From: Anisus vortex
Lineage: Eukaryota; Mollusca; Gastropoda; Planorbidae
Assembly (NCBI GenBank): GCA_949126835.1
Contig: OX421507.1
Span: 12,156,852-12,220,851, forward strand
DNA length: 64,000 nucleotides
Reading direction: 5' to 3'
Shown: in pieces, positions 26,959-37,620 of the stretch
Layout: the number at the start of each line of letters is the position of its first letter
Position numbering within the stretch: position 1 is the first letter of the stretch
Made by a program: the position numbers and the translations under genes
The notes under the pieces: model-generated
Database searches by the model: none
What the model saw: only the letters and a program-made list of their open reading frames with translations
What the model was told of the DNA's origin: nothing

Positions 26959-29900
26959 TTAGTTATGCCTTGATTTTTTACCCTTCAAATATCCTAACCA
27001 TCGCTGGACAGTTGTTTTGAAAATTTCATCATCGTCTATGATCATCAACTGCAAAAGCTGGTTGATGTGTGTGGTATGGTAATCCCATCGAGCCCTATTC
27101 GGCTCGATCCCTACAGAAATGTGGCGCAGGTCATAGAATGTTCCGACGCCAGAGTCAAACATGCTGATCATGGCTTTCAAGGATTTCATCCCAGAATTGT
27201 AGAGCCGCTGTGCTCTCTCCTTGGCGTCACCCATGGCTGTCTCTTTTAAATCATACAGACCAAGGAGTGAATAGATGAAACCGTTGAGCACAAAAGAACT
27301 TGGTGTTGTCGGGTACTCCTCGTACCAATCTAATTGACCCAAGAATTTGGCCCTCACGCCGCCCTGTGAACTGTCTACTTCAAATAAATTCATTGCATTA
27401 ATAGCCGCTAGCAAGTACTTCTCATTTTTAGAATCTAGATATGCTCTGACTAGGACAGACATGGCTTGCCCTTGCCCCATGGCAGAATACCATCCTGGAG
27501 GAAGTTCAAGGACGCCTACAACCAGAAGACGCTGCACCATTATTGGCCAGCCCCCTCGCTGATCCTGGTGCTGAATCAGCCAATTGGCTGCGTCGTAAAA
27601 TTGTTCGACGTGAACCGAATGAGACATGGTCAAATTGTCAAGCCATCCATGCCCATGGAATTTAATCTCTTTGACTTTGGTGAGGCCGTAGTTTGATAGT
27701 TTGATTTTGTCCTGCGTGACCTTCAAGAGGAGACCTTTCAACAAATCAAACTTTAAATCTCTGGCCAGATGTATCCACTCAGACCGTCTCTCTCCCATCC
27801 CATAATAAATATTGGATTTCCCGTCAAAGCTAATATAGTTGCTGGTGAACACGTAATGTATGTTCATGGTCTCCTGAGAGCTCAACTCTACGACAATTGT
27901 CACACTGCCATTGGTCACAAATTTGGCATCCATGATGATGCATTTCTTGTTTCTTTCATTAGCAACAATGGTGATACCTTTGGTATGAAGTGAATCTGAC
28001 GACAAGAAAAAACAAAAATCTTTTTTTATGATACTATAAAAATGTTATCAAAATAATATTCTATAATATTTTTTAAAGATGTGAATAATTTAAAATGTTA
28101 TAAATTATTTTTATTACATTTGTATGAAATTACATTGAAATAATAAAATATAAATCAAAACTAAATGTAGATAAACACTTTTGTCTTATTTGCTAAATTT
28201 ATAACCTTAGTCTAACAAGCACAAACTGCAATTAGAGAAAAATAAAGTTTTTGTGCTGAACCCACAATCTCTTCGTATGCCTTTAAAACTGGCGAATGTA
28301 ATTAGTTGACTTTACTCCTGGAAGTACTGTTTGGTTTGCATTTTTCAAAGTCCCAATTATGCCTCCCCCCATCTATAAAGCAGTTTTCCATGTGCAGAAG
28401 AAGTGAATTTATAGCTACTTCAAATGCATACCTGTAGTTAGGAACTCCACAACCCTGGTCTTTTTCACAGCGTCCGTGTCAATTTTGACCTTTGACTTTT
28501 CATCTGGCATGATCCAGTCTGACAGTGAGTCCTCCTCTCCGTCCTCCAGGACCAATTGGTCAGGGTCTCCATCTACCAAATGCTTGGCGTGGTGGCTAAG
28601 GCCGTACTGGGCTACTTGGATTGGATAATGGTAGCCACGCTTGCTCCACTGAGTTGTAATGGGTACACCTGGAGGAAAAAAATTTTTTTAGAAAAGTTAA
28701 TCCTGAAACTGTTACTATATTATCATCATGTGACAAGTATATTGTAATCCAATCAAATAATACAGACAGACTGCAGGAAAGTATCCTTATCAGACTTTTT
28801 TGGTTCATGGGAAGTAGTAGCCAGCACAATGCCCGGTCGGCTTTATTTTGACCCAACTAATGTCCGGCACCAGTCACAGCTATTTAGACTCTGGAAAACT
28901 ATCAAGACTTGTAAAAGAAATTTGCTCTTTAACCTGCATTCAAACTTGAGATCTCTGGAATTAGCTTTTGAATTATGTTACAGCTAGACAACCATTTCCA
29001 TTTTTTGTTTCAAAGGCAACTTTATCAATTTAAATATAGGCCTAATACAATAAAATGACACAAATAATGCTATCTAATTCTTTATATTTACTAACCAATG
29101 AACCAAACTTGTAATCGTAATTGCAATCAAACACTAAAGTTGATATTATCAAATAGTTCAATGAAATAAACATTTTCAAATAATTAAATAATTTTGATAT
29201 AATCATATATTATCAAATACAACGATAATGTTAAAATCATCGAATATTTCAATCAAGTTAATATTATCAAATATATTCCATAAAGCTCATATACTATTAA
29301 ATACATTCAATAAAGCTGATATTATCAAGTAGTACAATAGAGCTTACAATATCTAATATTTCAATAAAGCTGATATTATCAAATAGTTTTACAAAATTGA
29401 TATAATCAGCTAGCTCAATGTGTTTACCTTCCGAGGCCGTGACACACTTAACCCTCTCTCTGTTCTCCACGTTGTAATGGTCAAATGCCATGAAGACAGA
29501 GCCGGGGGTGTACGTAGGCCGTGGTGGGTGGACGATGGAGTTGGAATGGTGGAACTCAAGCCTCTCGTAGCCATCTGCGTCTTCTATCTGGCCAAACACC
29601 TGTCAAAAAATACTCAATTAAATTACACCCTCCAAAATTTATTTGCTTGCCTTAAAACAAAATTCATGTCCAAGGAAGGCAATAATTCTTTTTTCAAAGT
29701 GAGTATAATGTTTTAGGGCAAAATCCTCCTCCCCCTTTTCTGAATAAAAGACAAAATTGAATTTTAAATCATCATCATCTTTGGCGCTACAGCCCATGGA
29801 GGGCTCTGGCCTGCCTCACCACCTCCTTCCACTCGGGCATATCAATCGCCTTCTTTTTCCAGGCCTGGATTGAATTATAAATACTTGAATAAAATCTTTC

Positions 29901-32237
29901 CGCACAGTTTCTCCCATTCACTAGGCTGTGAAGAGTATGAAGGCTAATTCAGGCTAAGTGCCAGCCACACAGTTTCCTTACATGCTAAAACTTTTTCCCA
30001 TGTGGCATCAAGGTATGCAATGGGTTGCCTGAACAAACCAGGATAACCAGTAGCTTAACATCATTTAAACACTTATCAAAATGCCATACTAGACTCAAAC
30101 CATGGATAAAATAATCTTCCGTATAGAAATCACGCCTATAGACTAGTTCGATTCTAGTAGTCTTGCATTTTGTCCAATGTTTTAAATGTATTAAGTTAAA
30201 TTGTTGATTTATTGCGTAGTTCGGGTATTTAAAACAAAGCAATGACTTATTTATACAAAAACAAAATAGCATAAAAGCAAAAGGCATTACCTCGAAGTAG
30301 TTTTTGATGAAAGTAAAAGGCATGTAGACTTCATCGCTTTCTCTCCTGCACTTGACCACTTGTTCACCGTTAATATTACAGTCCAGCTCGTGGTAGGAGT
30401 CAGGGTGGATAACCTCTCCTTCCCCAGCACTTTCACCATTAATTGAGTTAGTTCCCCTCTTATGGTACGTCAATACCTGACCATCGAAGGAAGCTCTTTC
30501 TTCAAATCTGCTCCTACAAAATAGAATATACGAATACAATAATAGGCATACAATTTTAAACAATTAACATATAGTATGCTCAGTTGGCTACCTTTGCACA
30601 GTTCAGTTGCAGATGCTGGGGTGGAGACGGTAGAAAAAATATAAATTATAGAGTTTCTCTTTATTCCAACTACTGTTATAGCGATTCGCAATAGTTTTTA
30701 CGCCTATCCAGAAATTCGGCTTTCTACACCCCCCTTGTCCCCTGACAAACCAACACACTAAGACTATTTCGCGTAGATGGAAAACCTATATATTCATTAC
30801 AAACACACAAGATGTAGAATTGTCACGCTCGATTGACAAGTAGGCCTAAGTATATAATAATCAAACTTAATATTTCCGTAGTTATGGTTTCCAGACCGGA
30901 GAAATGGGGACAATCCTCCTTTTTAACCTAATGTCCTCTGTCCGGCACGCAAGCAAAATAACTTCAAAAGGTCCGTTTTTTTTAAAATAATTTTAATGTT
31001 TTGTAGGCTTAGAGTTTTCACAAATATATAGGCTATATATATTATCATGCATAGAATACAATTAATAAACAAAGGATCATTTGTGCAAGAAAAATTTGAA
31101 TTTTTTTTTTTTATTCTTGCATAAGCAGTATAATTTTGTTTTCAAATCTGCCCAAATGCAAGTTCCTTTTCAGAGTTACTTAAAATATGTGAATTATTCT
31201 ACTGTATCCCTGGACACATTGGCAGTGTGGAAAGACTGTTCTCCTTCATTAATTTGCAATGGACAAAATGAAAGGAATAGACTCTTATGATTGATTCTGT
31301 AGACGGCATCATTCCCAAATAGCACAATCTGAACAACGAAGATCTTCTGCGAAATGGAGACTTATCCGAACAATGTGTTGTGTCATCTATATATATAAAA
31401 AGACAGTGTTAAGCCCCGCGAGGATCCCCATTGGTCAATAAATTTGCATAAAAAGACAGTGTTAAGCCCCGCGAGGATCCCCATTGGTCAATTTGAAAAC
31501 ACGTGTGTCACTGACCTATCTAGGCCTAGCCCAATATACCGTCTAATAATTTTTCACAACGGACATGTGTCTTCGATAGCTCAGTGGTAAACGTGGTGGA
31601 CTGCTATACGGGCGATCAGGGTTCGATTCTCCAGTTAGACTATACTTTTTTTTTCGACAATTAATTTTTCAAACTTTTAAAAACAATATGTAAATCTATA
31701 GGCAATATAGATTTTGTTAAATAAAAATATTTGACTATTTTTTTACCCTATTACAATATTTATTTACTTTCCTAAAAGTATTCAGTAATTTTAAAGTGTA
31801 GTTTATAAATTTGTTATCTGCACCCCAGACAGTCCTTTTTTTTTTCACCCGGGCAACGCCGGGCAATGTAGCTTGTTAATAATAAAGTTGATAATGTAAT
31901 AATAGTAGAATTGACTGTTTAATTTTCCAATGGTGTTTCTTGGCATTTCGAAAACATCGTACATTGAATTTTCATTAAATTTTGTTAACAAGACTGTTAC
32001 TTGGTCGGTTTACCAATAGACGCTTATTAATAAAATATGTTGGCTTTATTAATTCAACCGTGTAGAATAATAAAGATTGGATAGGACTATAATATGTAAA
32101 TTGGTAAAGCAAAATATCTTTGATACTTACCCAATGTCTGTAAATCGACTTGCACACGTTGACCAGTAGCAAATGGTGATCAGACAGGACACGATTCCCA
32201 CCATAAAGACAAACTTGAAAGCTTTACTTGGCCTCAT
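26959..32237 (-). CDS. GLCE: D-glucuronyl C5-epimerase, five coding exons
   Basis: Golgi type II membrane enzyme that converts D-glucuronate to L-iduronate in heparan sulfate and heparin precursors. Exons in transcript order: 32131-32237, 30291-30513, 29428-29599, 28432-28668, 26959-27995. They total 1776 bases, 591 residues, slightly shorter than the vertebrate protein (about 617). A transmembrane anchor lies at about residues 8-24 after a short basic N-terminus. Family blocks are conserved: QWSKRGYHYPIQVAQYGLSH, GGWPIMV, PPGWYSAMGQGQAMSVLVRA, DWYEEYPTTPSSFVLNGF and RWDYHTTHINQL, ending in a GKKSRHN tail like the SRAKHN end of vertebrate enzymes. The 5' UTR is spliced: an acceptor after 32462 joins this exon to an upstream leader. 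Introns carry a SINE and a Helitron-like element. Confidence 0.95.
28775..28960 (-). mobile_element. degenerate tRNA-derived SINE in a GLCE intron
   Basis: It shares the AGCACAATGCCCGG, ACCCAACTAATGTCCGGCACC and ATTCAAACTTGAGATCTCTGG blocks (the last is decayed box B, inverted) with the other copies. It lies in the GLCE intron between exons 3 and 4, in the gene's own orientation. Confidence 0.65.
29765..29875. repeat. fragment of an unclassified dispersed repeat
   Basis: A GC-richer block begins ATCATCATCATCTTTGGCGC and continues with CCCATGGAGGGCTCTGGCCT inside an AT-rich GLCE intron. The ATC microsatellite next to a GC-rich body resembles the 3' end of LINE- or SINE-type retroposons I have seen in molluscan sequence. 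I cannot assign a family. Confidence 0.3.
31396..31494 (+). repeat. direct duplication of the Helitron-like 5' region
   Basis: A block starting AAAAAGACAGTGTTAAGCCC and ending CCCCATTGGTCAAT occurs twice (about 31396-31440 and 31451-31494), separated by a few bases. The copies look identical, so the duplication is recent, or it was present in the master element. Confidence 0.85.
31571..31645 (+). other. tRNA-like segment (box A and box B) inside the Helitron-like element
   Basis: It contains TAGCTCAGTGGTA (RNA polymerase III box A) and, 45 or so bases on, GGGTTCGATTC (box B). The D-arm and anticodon arm do not fold well by hand, and the acceptor ends pair poorly. It therefore looks like a captured, decayed tRNA gene or a SINE head, not a working tRNA. 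Confidence 0.45.
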
Positions 32238-32462
32238 GTTCCCGCCAAGTCCTCAGTTTAGGTCAGTCAGTGCCAGAGTGGCGTCTGCCACATAGTTCTC
32301 TCCTCCCCTGACCAACGCCAGGCGCTCTTTAACGCCAATCCATTCCGATTTCACAAACACATAATTTTCACGACAAACTCGTCAAGCTTCGTAGCTCGTG
32401 CAGATCTCGCCTGCAGACGACCATCTTTAGGAGTAAACTTCCCTTTATGAAACCACCAATTC
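32131..32462 (-). other. GLCE: GLCE first coding exon with 5' UTR and upstream splice acceptor
   Basis: The exon runs from the acceptor after 32462 (minus-strand polypyrimidine tract read from 32463-32485 and CAG) through 225 bases of untranslated leader to the ATG at 32237 and the donor at 32130. At least one non-coding exon must lie further upstream, beyond 32485. I could not fix its position. Confidence 0.6.
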
Positions 32463-33394
32463 CTGTAAAAAAAAAAGTTTAGTCAAGTCAATAAAAAGTA
32501 ATTTTATAATTAATATTGTCACTTGGTCTGTCCACAAATGAACTGGTAAGGTGACCATACTATAATTGTCTAAAAAAAGGACGAGACTTCCGGCTCTTGT
32601 GTCCAGTGCGTATCGATGTTCGAAGGTGGACACAGGAGGGCGGGAGCACACCAAGGTCCTGTCCGAGCGCCAGGCACCCCATGGCACGTTGTTAGGGCGT
32701 GTCGTGTAACTTAGGGTGCGGTTTCCGCAGCCATATACACGCGTGCCAAATACGGCAAAGCACTATTTTTTTTCTCGCACGCAAGATTATCTTCTGCAAT
32801 TGTCCATTTAACAACTTTTCTCAATCTCTCATGAATACAATGAAGGCTACACAAAGTCAAAGAAGTGCATTAAAGATAACTAATTGATGACTTTGAAATG
32901 CAAACTTCAGAGCATCTCTATTTGGAAGCTGAAATATGTTAACATTCAATTTGATTTGGAAAAAAAATATTTAAAAAATTGGGGGGGGGGGGGGGGGGGT
33001 AGGCCTACATGAGAGAATTTTTGTCAGAGATTTTGCAAGCACGCTAGAAAAGGTTGCCCATTACTAGCCTAAATTATAACTATTCGCAAATTTATTGGAA
33101 AATAATTAAAAAAAAGAGACATAATTAGCAGCAGTTAAAATTTTCAAAGCAACGGCCATGTGTTTCATTGGTTTGAAGTAAATTATTTTTCTTTTCTATT
33201 TAAAAAAAACATTTGGGCAGTATATTTTGAATAATTAATATACACTCTTCATTGGAGCTGTAAGTCACGTGGTCTCCTTGAACTGTATTATAAAGATCTT
33301 GCAGCAGACGACTTCTTTTTTTTTTTTCTTCTATCCGATGTTCCACGTAGCCAATTACTCGTTTTTCCATTTCTCTTAAACCAGAGCTTCCCAG

Positions 33395-34440
33395 AGAGTA
33401 CGGAGAGACAGAGAGAGTGAGATAGAGAGAGAGAGAGAGAGAGAGATGGGGAAGGAGAAAGAGAGAACAAACAAAAAAGCTAAGCTTTGAACAACAGGTG
33501 AGTATGGGTAAGTCGAAACGTGTGTCAGCTGATGGCAGCACTCATCTCTTGATGGATACTTCCAGGCTACAGTCTAGGTTTTTGTTGGGGTTTTTATTTT
33601 TGTTTTGCTGTGGTATCGGGTTCGCTGCCTCTGAAACAACTTTTTTTTTAATGTTTATCTTTTATGTTTTTGTTTGCGGCGGTATTGGGTTGCTTGCCTT
33701 TGAAACATAACTTTTTTTTTTTTTTGTTTTTTTTTTTTTTTATATATTATTTTTTGTTTTGTTTCGGTATATTTTTGGTTTTTGAGACGTGCTAAGTTTT
33801 GGCAACATCGCGTCACTGCGAGCTACACTACACCCAGTTCTCCAGTTCTTGGTGTCAGCTGAGATTTTTAATGGGTGGAAAGAAGGGAGGGGGTGAAATA
33901 AGGAAGAAATCAAAAGTTGAAGAAAGAGTGAGAGAACAGAGAGAGATATAGTCTATATATAGAGAGAGGGGGCGGAGAAAGATGTCAGAGAAGAATAAAA
34001 TGCATAAACGGAGGGGAAGGGGGGTGGATACATTGAGATGGAAAGTGTTTGAGAAATAGGGAAAGAGTGGATAAGAGTTAGAGAAAATGAGAGAATTAAA
34101 GATTTATTTTTATAACCTTTTATAAGAAAGAAATAGTAAACGATTAACATAGAATGAGCGAAGTAGGAAAGAGAGAGAAAATAAGAAAATATATAAAGGA
34201 GAGAAAGTGGAAGAGAGAAATGGGCGGGAACAGACTGGGAGAATGTAAGAGACTTTGAGAGAAAGTGGGAGAACAAAGAATGAAATGAAAAAAATTAGTT
34301 ATGTAGGGGAAGTAATAAAATGTTTAACGAACAAAAAGGGGAACTAAATACAATGATAGAAAGTATACATGAAAAAAGGGGGTGGGTGATGGTAGTTAGA
34401 GAGAAAATATAACGAATATGAAATAATGTGATGGGACTAG
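33395..34440 (+). repeat. long purine-rich (GA) tract
   Basis: The plus strand is dominated by A and G for most of this kilobase (not in the T-rich 33590-33790 part), with GAGA runs at 33405-33450, 33925-33970 and 34165-34275. Minus-strand ORFs here give only Ser/Leu/Phe-rich peptides, typical of simple sequence. Confidence 0.7.
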
Positions 34441-34894
34441 GGCATTGGTTCTCAGCCTTTGTTTTTCTCCCGTACCACTTGAACACACTTTTCAATTCTT
34501 GAAGAACCCTCTAAGCTTACTTCCCAATATCGCACCACTAATCCGTAAATTGTTCTTGTAATGACACTATATAAACAAAGCAACTAAAATGAATGTAATA
34601 ATGCCATTAACATGTATAGACGTTAGTTGTAGGTTTTCTTTTATTCTCCAGGAATAACATGGAATAGAACTATTCCCCACATTAAAACCTTTTGTTAATT
34701 GAAGAACAACCATTATTTAATGGCCTTGTTCATTTGCTAAGTTCGTTACTTTCCGTTGATACCCGTATATATGGTTTGCACCCCCACACACACACAGTGC
34801 AGTAATTGTGTGTGTGTGGTTCATGGGTTAGTGTACCCAGTCTGGGAACAAAAAGTGGACTAGAAGAATCGAGAGAATAAGAGAGAATTCGATA

Positions 34895-35085
34895 TAGTCT
34901 AGATAGATGGATAGATGATCTAAATAAATAGATGATAAATAGATGGGTAGATAGATAGGTAGAGGATACATAAATAAAGGATACATATATGATAGATAGA
35001 TAGAATGATATATATATATAAATTTATAGATACATAGAATGATGGATAGATAAATAGATAATAGATAGATAAATAGATAGACTAA
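34895..35085 (+). repeat. degenerate ATAG microsatellite
   Basis: Many GATA, GATAGATAGA and AAATAGAT words occur with interruptions. No gene signal is present. Confidence 0.8.
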
Positions 35086-35433
35086 CACAAAAAAAGATTA
35101 ATTTCTAAACCTAGATTTGTGCTATCTATTGATATAAACAGTCTTCTCTAGAGTAACAAAAACACTGTAACATTAAATGCCGTAATCTTCTTTCTTTGTA
35201 ACGGAAAACAAAGATCGATAAACTCAATTTCCGATCTCTGGCAGAACATCCTATTTAACCCTCACACAATGGAGGGATGGGAGCAGGGAATCCTGGGTAG
35301 GTGATGGGGCCCCGGGTGACGGATTTTACAGTTCGATGCTTAATTGAAAACATGTAGCAAATTGTTTTGCGCGACAACTCATACTCAAATTAAATTTGAA
35401 AAAAAATTAAATGAGAACTTTCTACAGTTGTTG

Positions 35434-35680
35434 AATTAGACATTCTGTGTTGATCGAATATCCCACAATCTATCCTAATCAATTAGACATTCTGCGTTGA
35501 TCGAATATCCTACAACCAATCCTAATCAATTGGACATTCTGTGTTGATCGAATATCCTACAATCTATCCCAAACAATTAGACATTCTGTGTTGATCGAAT
35601 ACCATACAACCAATCCCAATCAATTAGACATTCTGTGTTCATCGAATACCCCACAATCTATTCCAATCAATTAGACATGT
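35434..35680 (+). repeat. 47-bp tandem repeat, about five copies
   Basis: The word AATTAGACATTCTGTGTTGA starts at 35434, 35481, 35528, 35575 and 35622, with a partial copy at 35669, exactly 47 bases apart. Copies differ by several substitutions each, so the array is moderately old. Alternate units share variants (CAATCTATCC against CAACCAATCC), hinting at a 94-bp two-unit expansion. Confidence 0.9.
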
Positions 35681-36593
35681 TTATTCAGAACGCATATAAT
35701 GAGCCTTAACTGGGCCCTATACTCTAATCACATTTCTGTACTTCAAGCCAATGGCCACTTTCAGTCAATTCCCTACTTCCAATCAGTTCACTAATTCCAG
35801 TCAATTCACTATCAGGCACTGAATGCACTTAAGGCCTAATCGCCCCCATTGTTTCCCCACCACTTCACTCTGCCCTTATCAAGCCAAGATTGTTCAAGCA
35901 TTTCAGCTAAAGAAGAAAACGACCGTGTAATTTAGTCCCTCTACTTACAGTACAATAAACAGCCATGATGTTGAAAGGAATCTTTCAAGTGTAATTTTCC
36001 TTAACGACCATTGGTTAATTAAACCCCGTCTCGCATGACTGATCTATTGCAATATGCATCAAGAAGTGGCAAACTTGGTCGTTTCGTGGTCTTTACTCTT
36101 TACCTTATTGATCTACAATTATTATCACACAAGATGTATTTTCCATACGTTTTCAAAAAGGTTGGAAATATAACCATTAAATGAGCGTTACCAAAACTTT
36201 GTCTTCCACTAAAACCCCAAAAACTAACAAATTTGAAAGAAAAAAGAATTCGCTGGAACCCCAACAATAAAAATACTATCAAAAAACGGAATGCTAAAAG
36301 AATGTCAATAAACTTATTTTAGAGCTTTTACTTAGAGAATTAGGCGATGCGTTTCATGATAAAGATTTTTAAATTTTAGATTCGTCGTTCAATCATAGAC
36401 AAAGAAACTCTAAATTTCAGTCAGTGCTGAAAATTCTAATATCACACGTGTTGCAAAGGGCAGGTAAAAAAATTCTTTTTTTCAGAAAAGGGTTAATATA
36501 AATAAAAATGTATGCAATGGCCGAAACTAAATAAAAGTGGCAAAAAAATATATCGTCTCAGGCATGATATTCTCGAGAGAATTATTTAATGAG

Positions 36594-37083
36594 ATGAGCG
36601 TGTTATGTCATTTCCTGCACCAGCCGCCCTTTTTGGGTTCAACTTGTTTTTATTGTGTATGCATATTAGGCCTGTAAGCAGGTTATTGAGCACTCGAAGG
36701 GTCAAAATTAAGGGCGAATTTTATACGAGTGTTTATAAACACGAGATTATGTGTCAATAAAACATATCCCATTAACAATATCTTGGATATCTTGAGATTT
36801 CGCATCAAACCTTTTAGTTCTACTGAACACTTTAAGGGAACCACTGTACTGAGACGGACTTTCTCTTTTTTTTTCTGTTTGCGTTGAAAGACCTATTGCC
36901 AAAATTTTATAGATCTATAGTCTATATCTTTGTAGGCCGCTTTCATTAATAACCCCCCCCCCCCCAGGGCATTTTTTTTTCCTTTTTTGGGACATAATTA
37001 GATTTCTATCACAAGGTCGGAAATGGGTAATTACTAGAAACAACGGGAAACCTTCAAAGCACATTAAGTGACAAAGACAGAGA

Positions 37084-37117
<34 letters not shown>

Positions 37118-37620
37118 AAGTACAGTCGCAAAAGGTCCAGGCCGTAGAGTTGCCAGTTAATCTATAATTGCTACATCCCACTCGTTACGTAAGGCCCAGT
37201 AATGACGTAATTAAGGGGGGGGGGACAAAAAGTGAAATGGCCGCGTCCAAAGATGAAGTGTTCAATCAAAAGGAAAGGGGGGAGGGGGGGGCTTAGCAGG
37301 AACACGTTACGACAAAGTGTGTACGCGTGAGTGTATGTGTATCCGGGTGTGTGTATGTGTGTATCAATCAATCGAGGGACATCATGGTAAACTGCGCGGG
37401 ATCGATGTGTGGTATGATGAGCGTGTGATGTCATTTCCTGCACCAGCCGCCATTTTGGTTTCCACTTATTTTTTCCTATGTAGGCCTATACATTATAAAA
37501 CAGATACTGAGAACTTGAATGGCCAAAGTTTAGGCCAAATTGTATAGAGTGTTTATAAATACGAGAAGGGTATAGTCTAGAGTCCTAGACAATACTTGTC
37601 CTATTAATAATATTTAAAGA
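36594..37620 (+). repeat. two diverged direct copies of an unclassified repeat
   Basis: Copy one starts at about 36594 and copy two at about 37418. Both begin ATGAGCGTG and share TGTCATTTCCTGCACCAGCC, then a TTTTGG-TTC-ACTT block, TAGGCCT, and a GAGTGTTTATAAA-ACGAGA block about 130 bases in. Homology fades after about 200 bases. There is no coding capacity and I recognise no family. Confidence 0.7.
37077..37118 (+). repeat. GA microsatellite
   Basis: This is a run of AG dinucleotides with a few CAG interruptions. It has no other signal. Confidence 0.9.

Larger units (their letters stand above)
31386..31875 (+). mobile_element. Helitron-like non-autonomous element in GLCE intron 1
   Basis: It begins TCTATATATATAAAAAGACA after an A. 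It ends with a GC hairpin (CCCGGGCAACGCCGGG at about 31848-31863), then CAATGTAG and CTTG followed by T. Helitrons insert between A and T, start with TC and end with a hairpin about 10 bases before CTRR. Here the last word is CTTG rather than the usual CTAG, one change. The first 50 bases or so are duplicated in tandem. A tRNA-like segment lies inside. The length is 490 bases with no Rep/helicase coding. Confidence 0.6.

Noticed and set aside
31571..31645. Functional tRNA gene
   Set aside because: Box A and box B are present, but the D, anticodon and acceptor stems do not pair acceptably, and it lies inside a transposon-like repeat.
33200..34276. Several minus-strand Ser/Leu/Phe-rich ORFs
   Set aside because: They are products of the GA-rich tract and have no domain or splice support.
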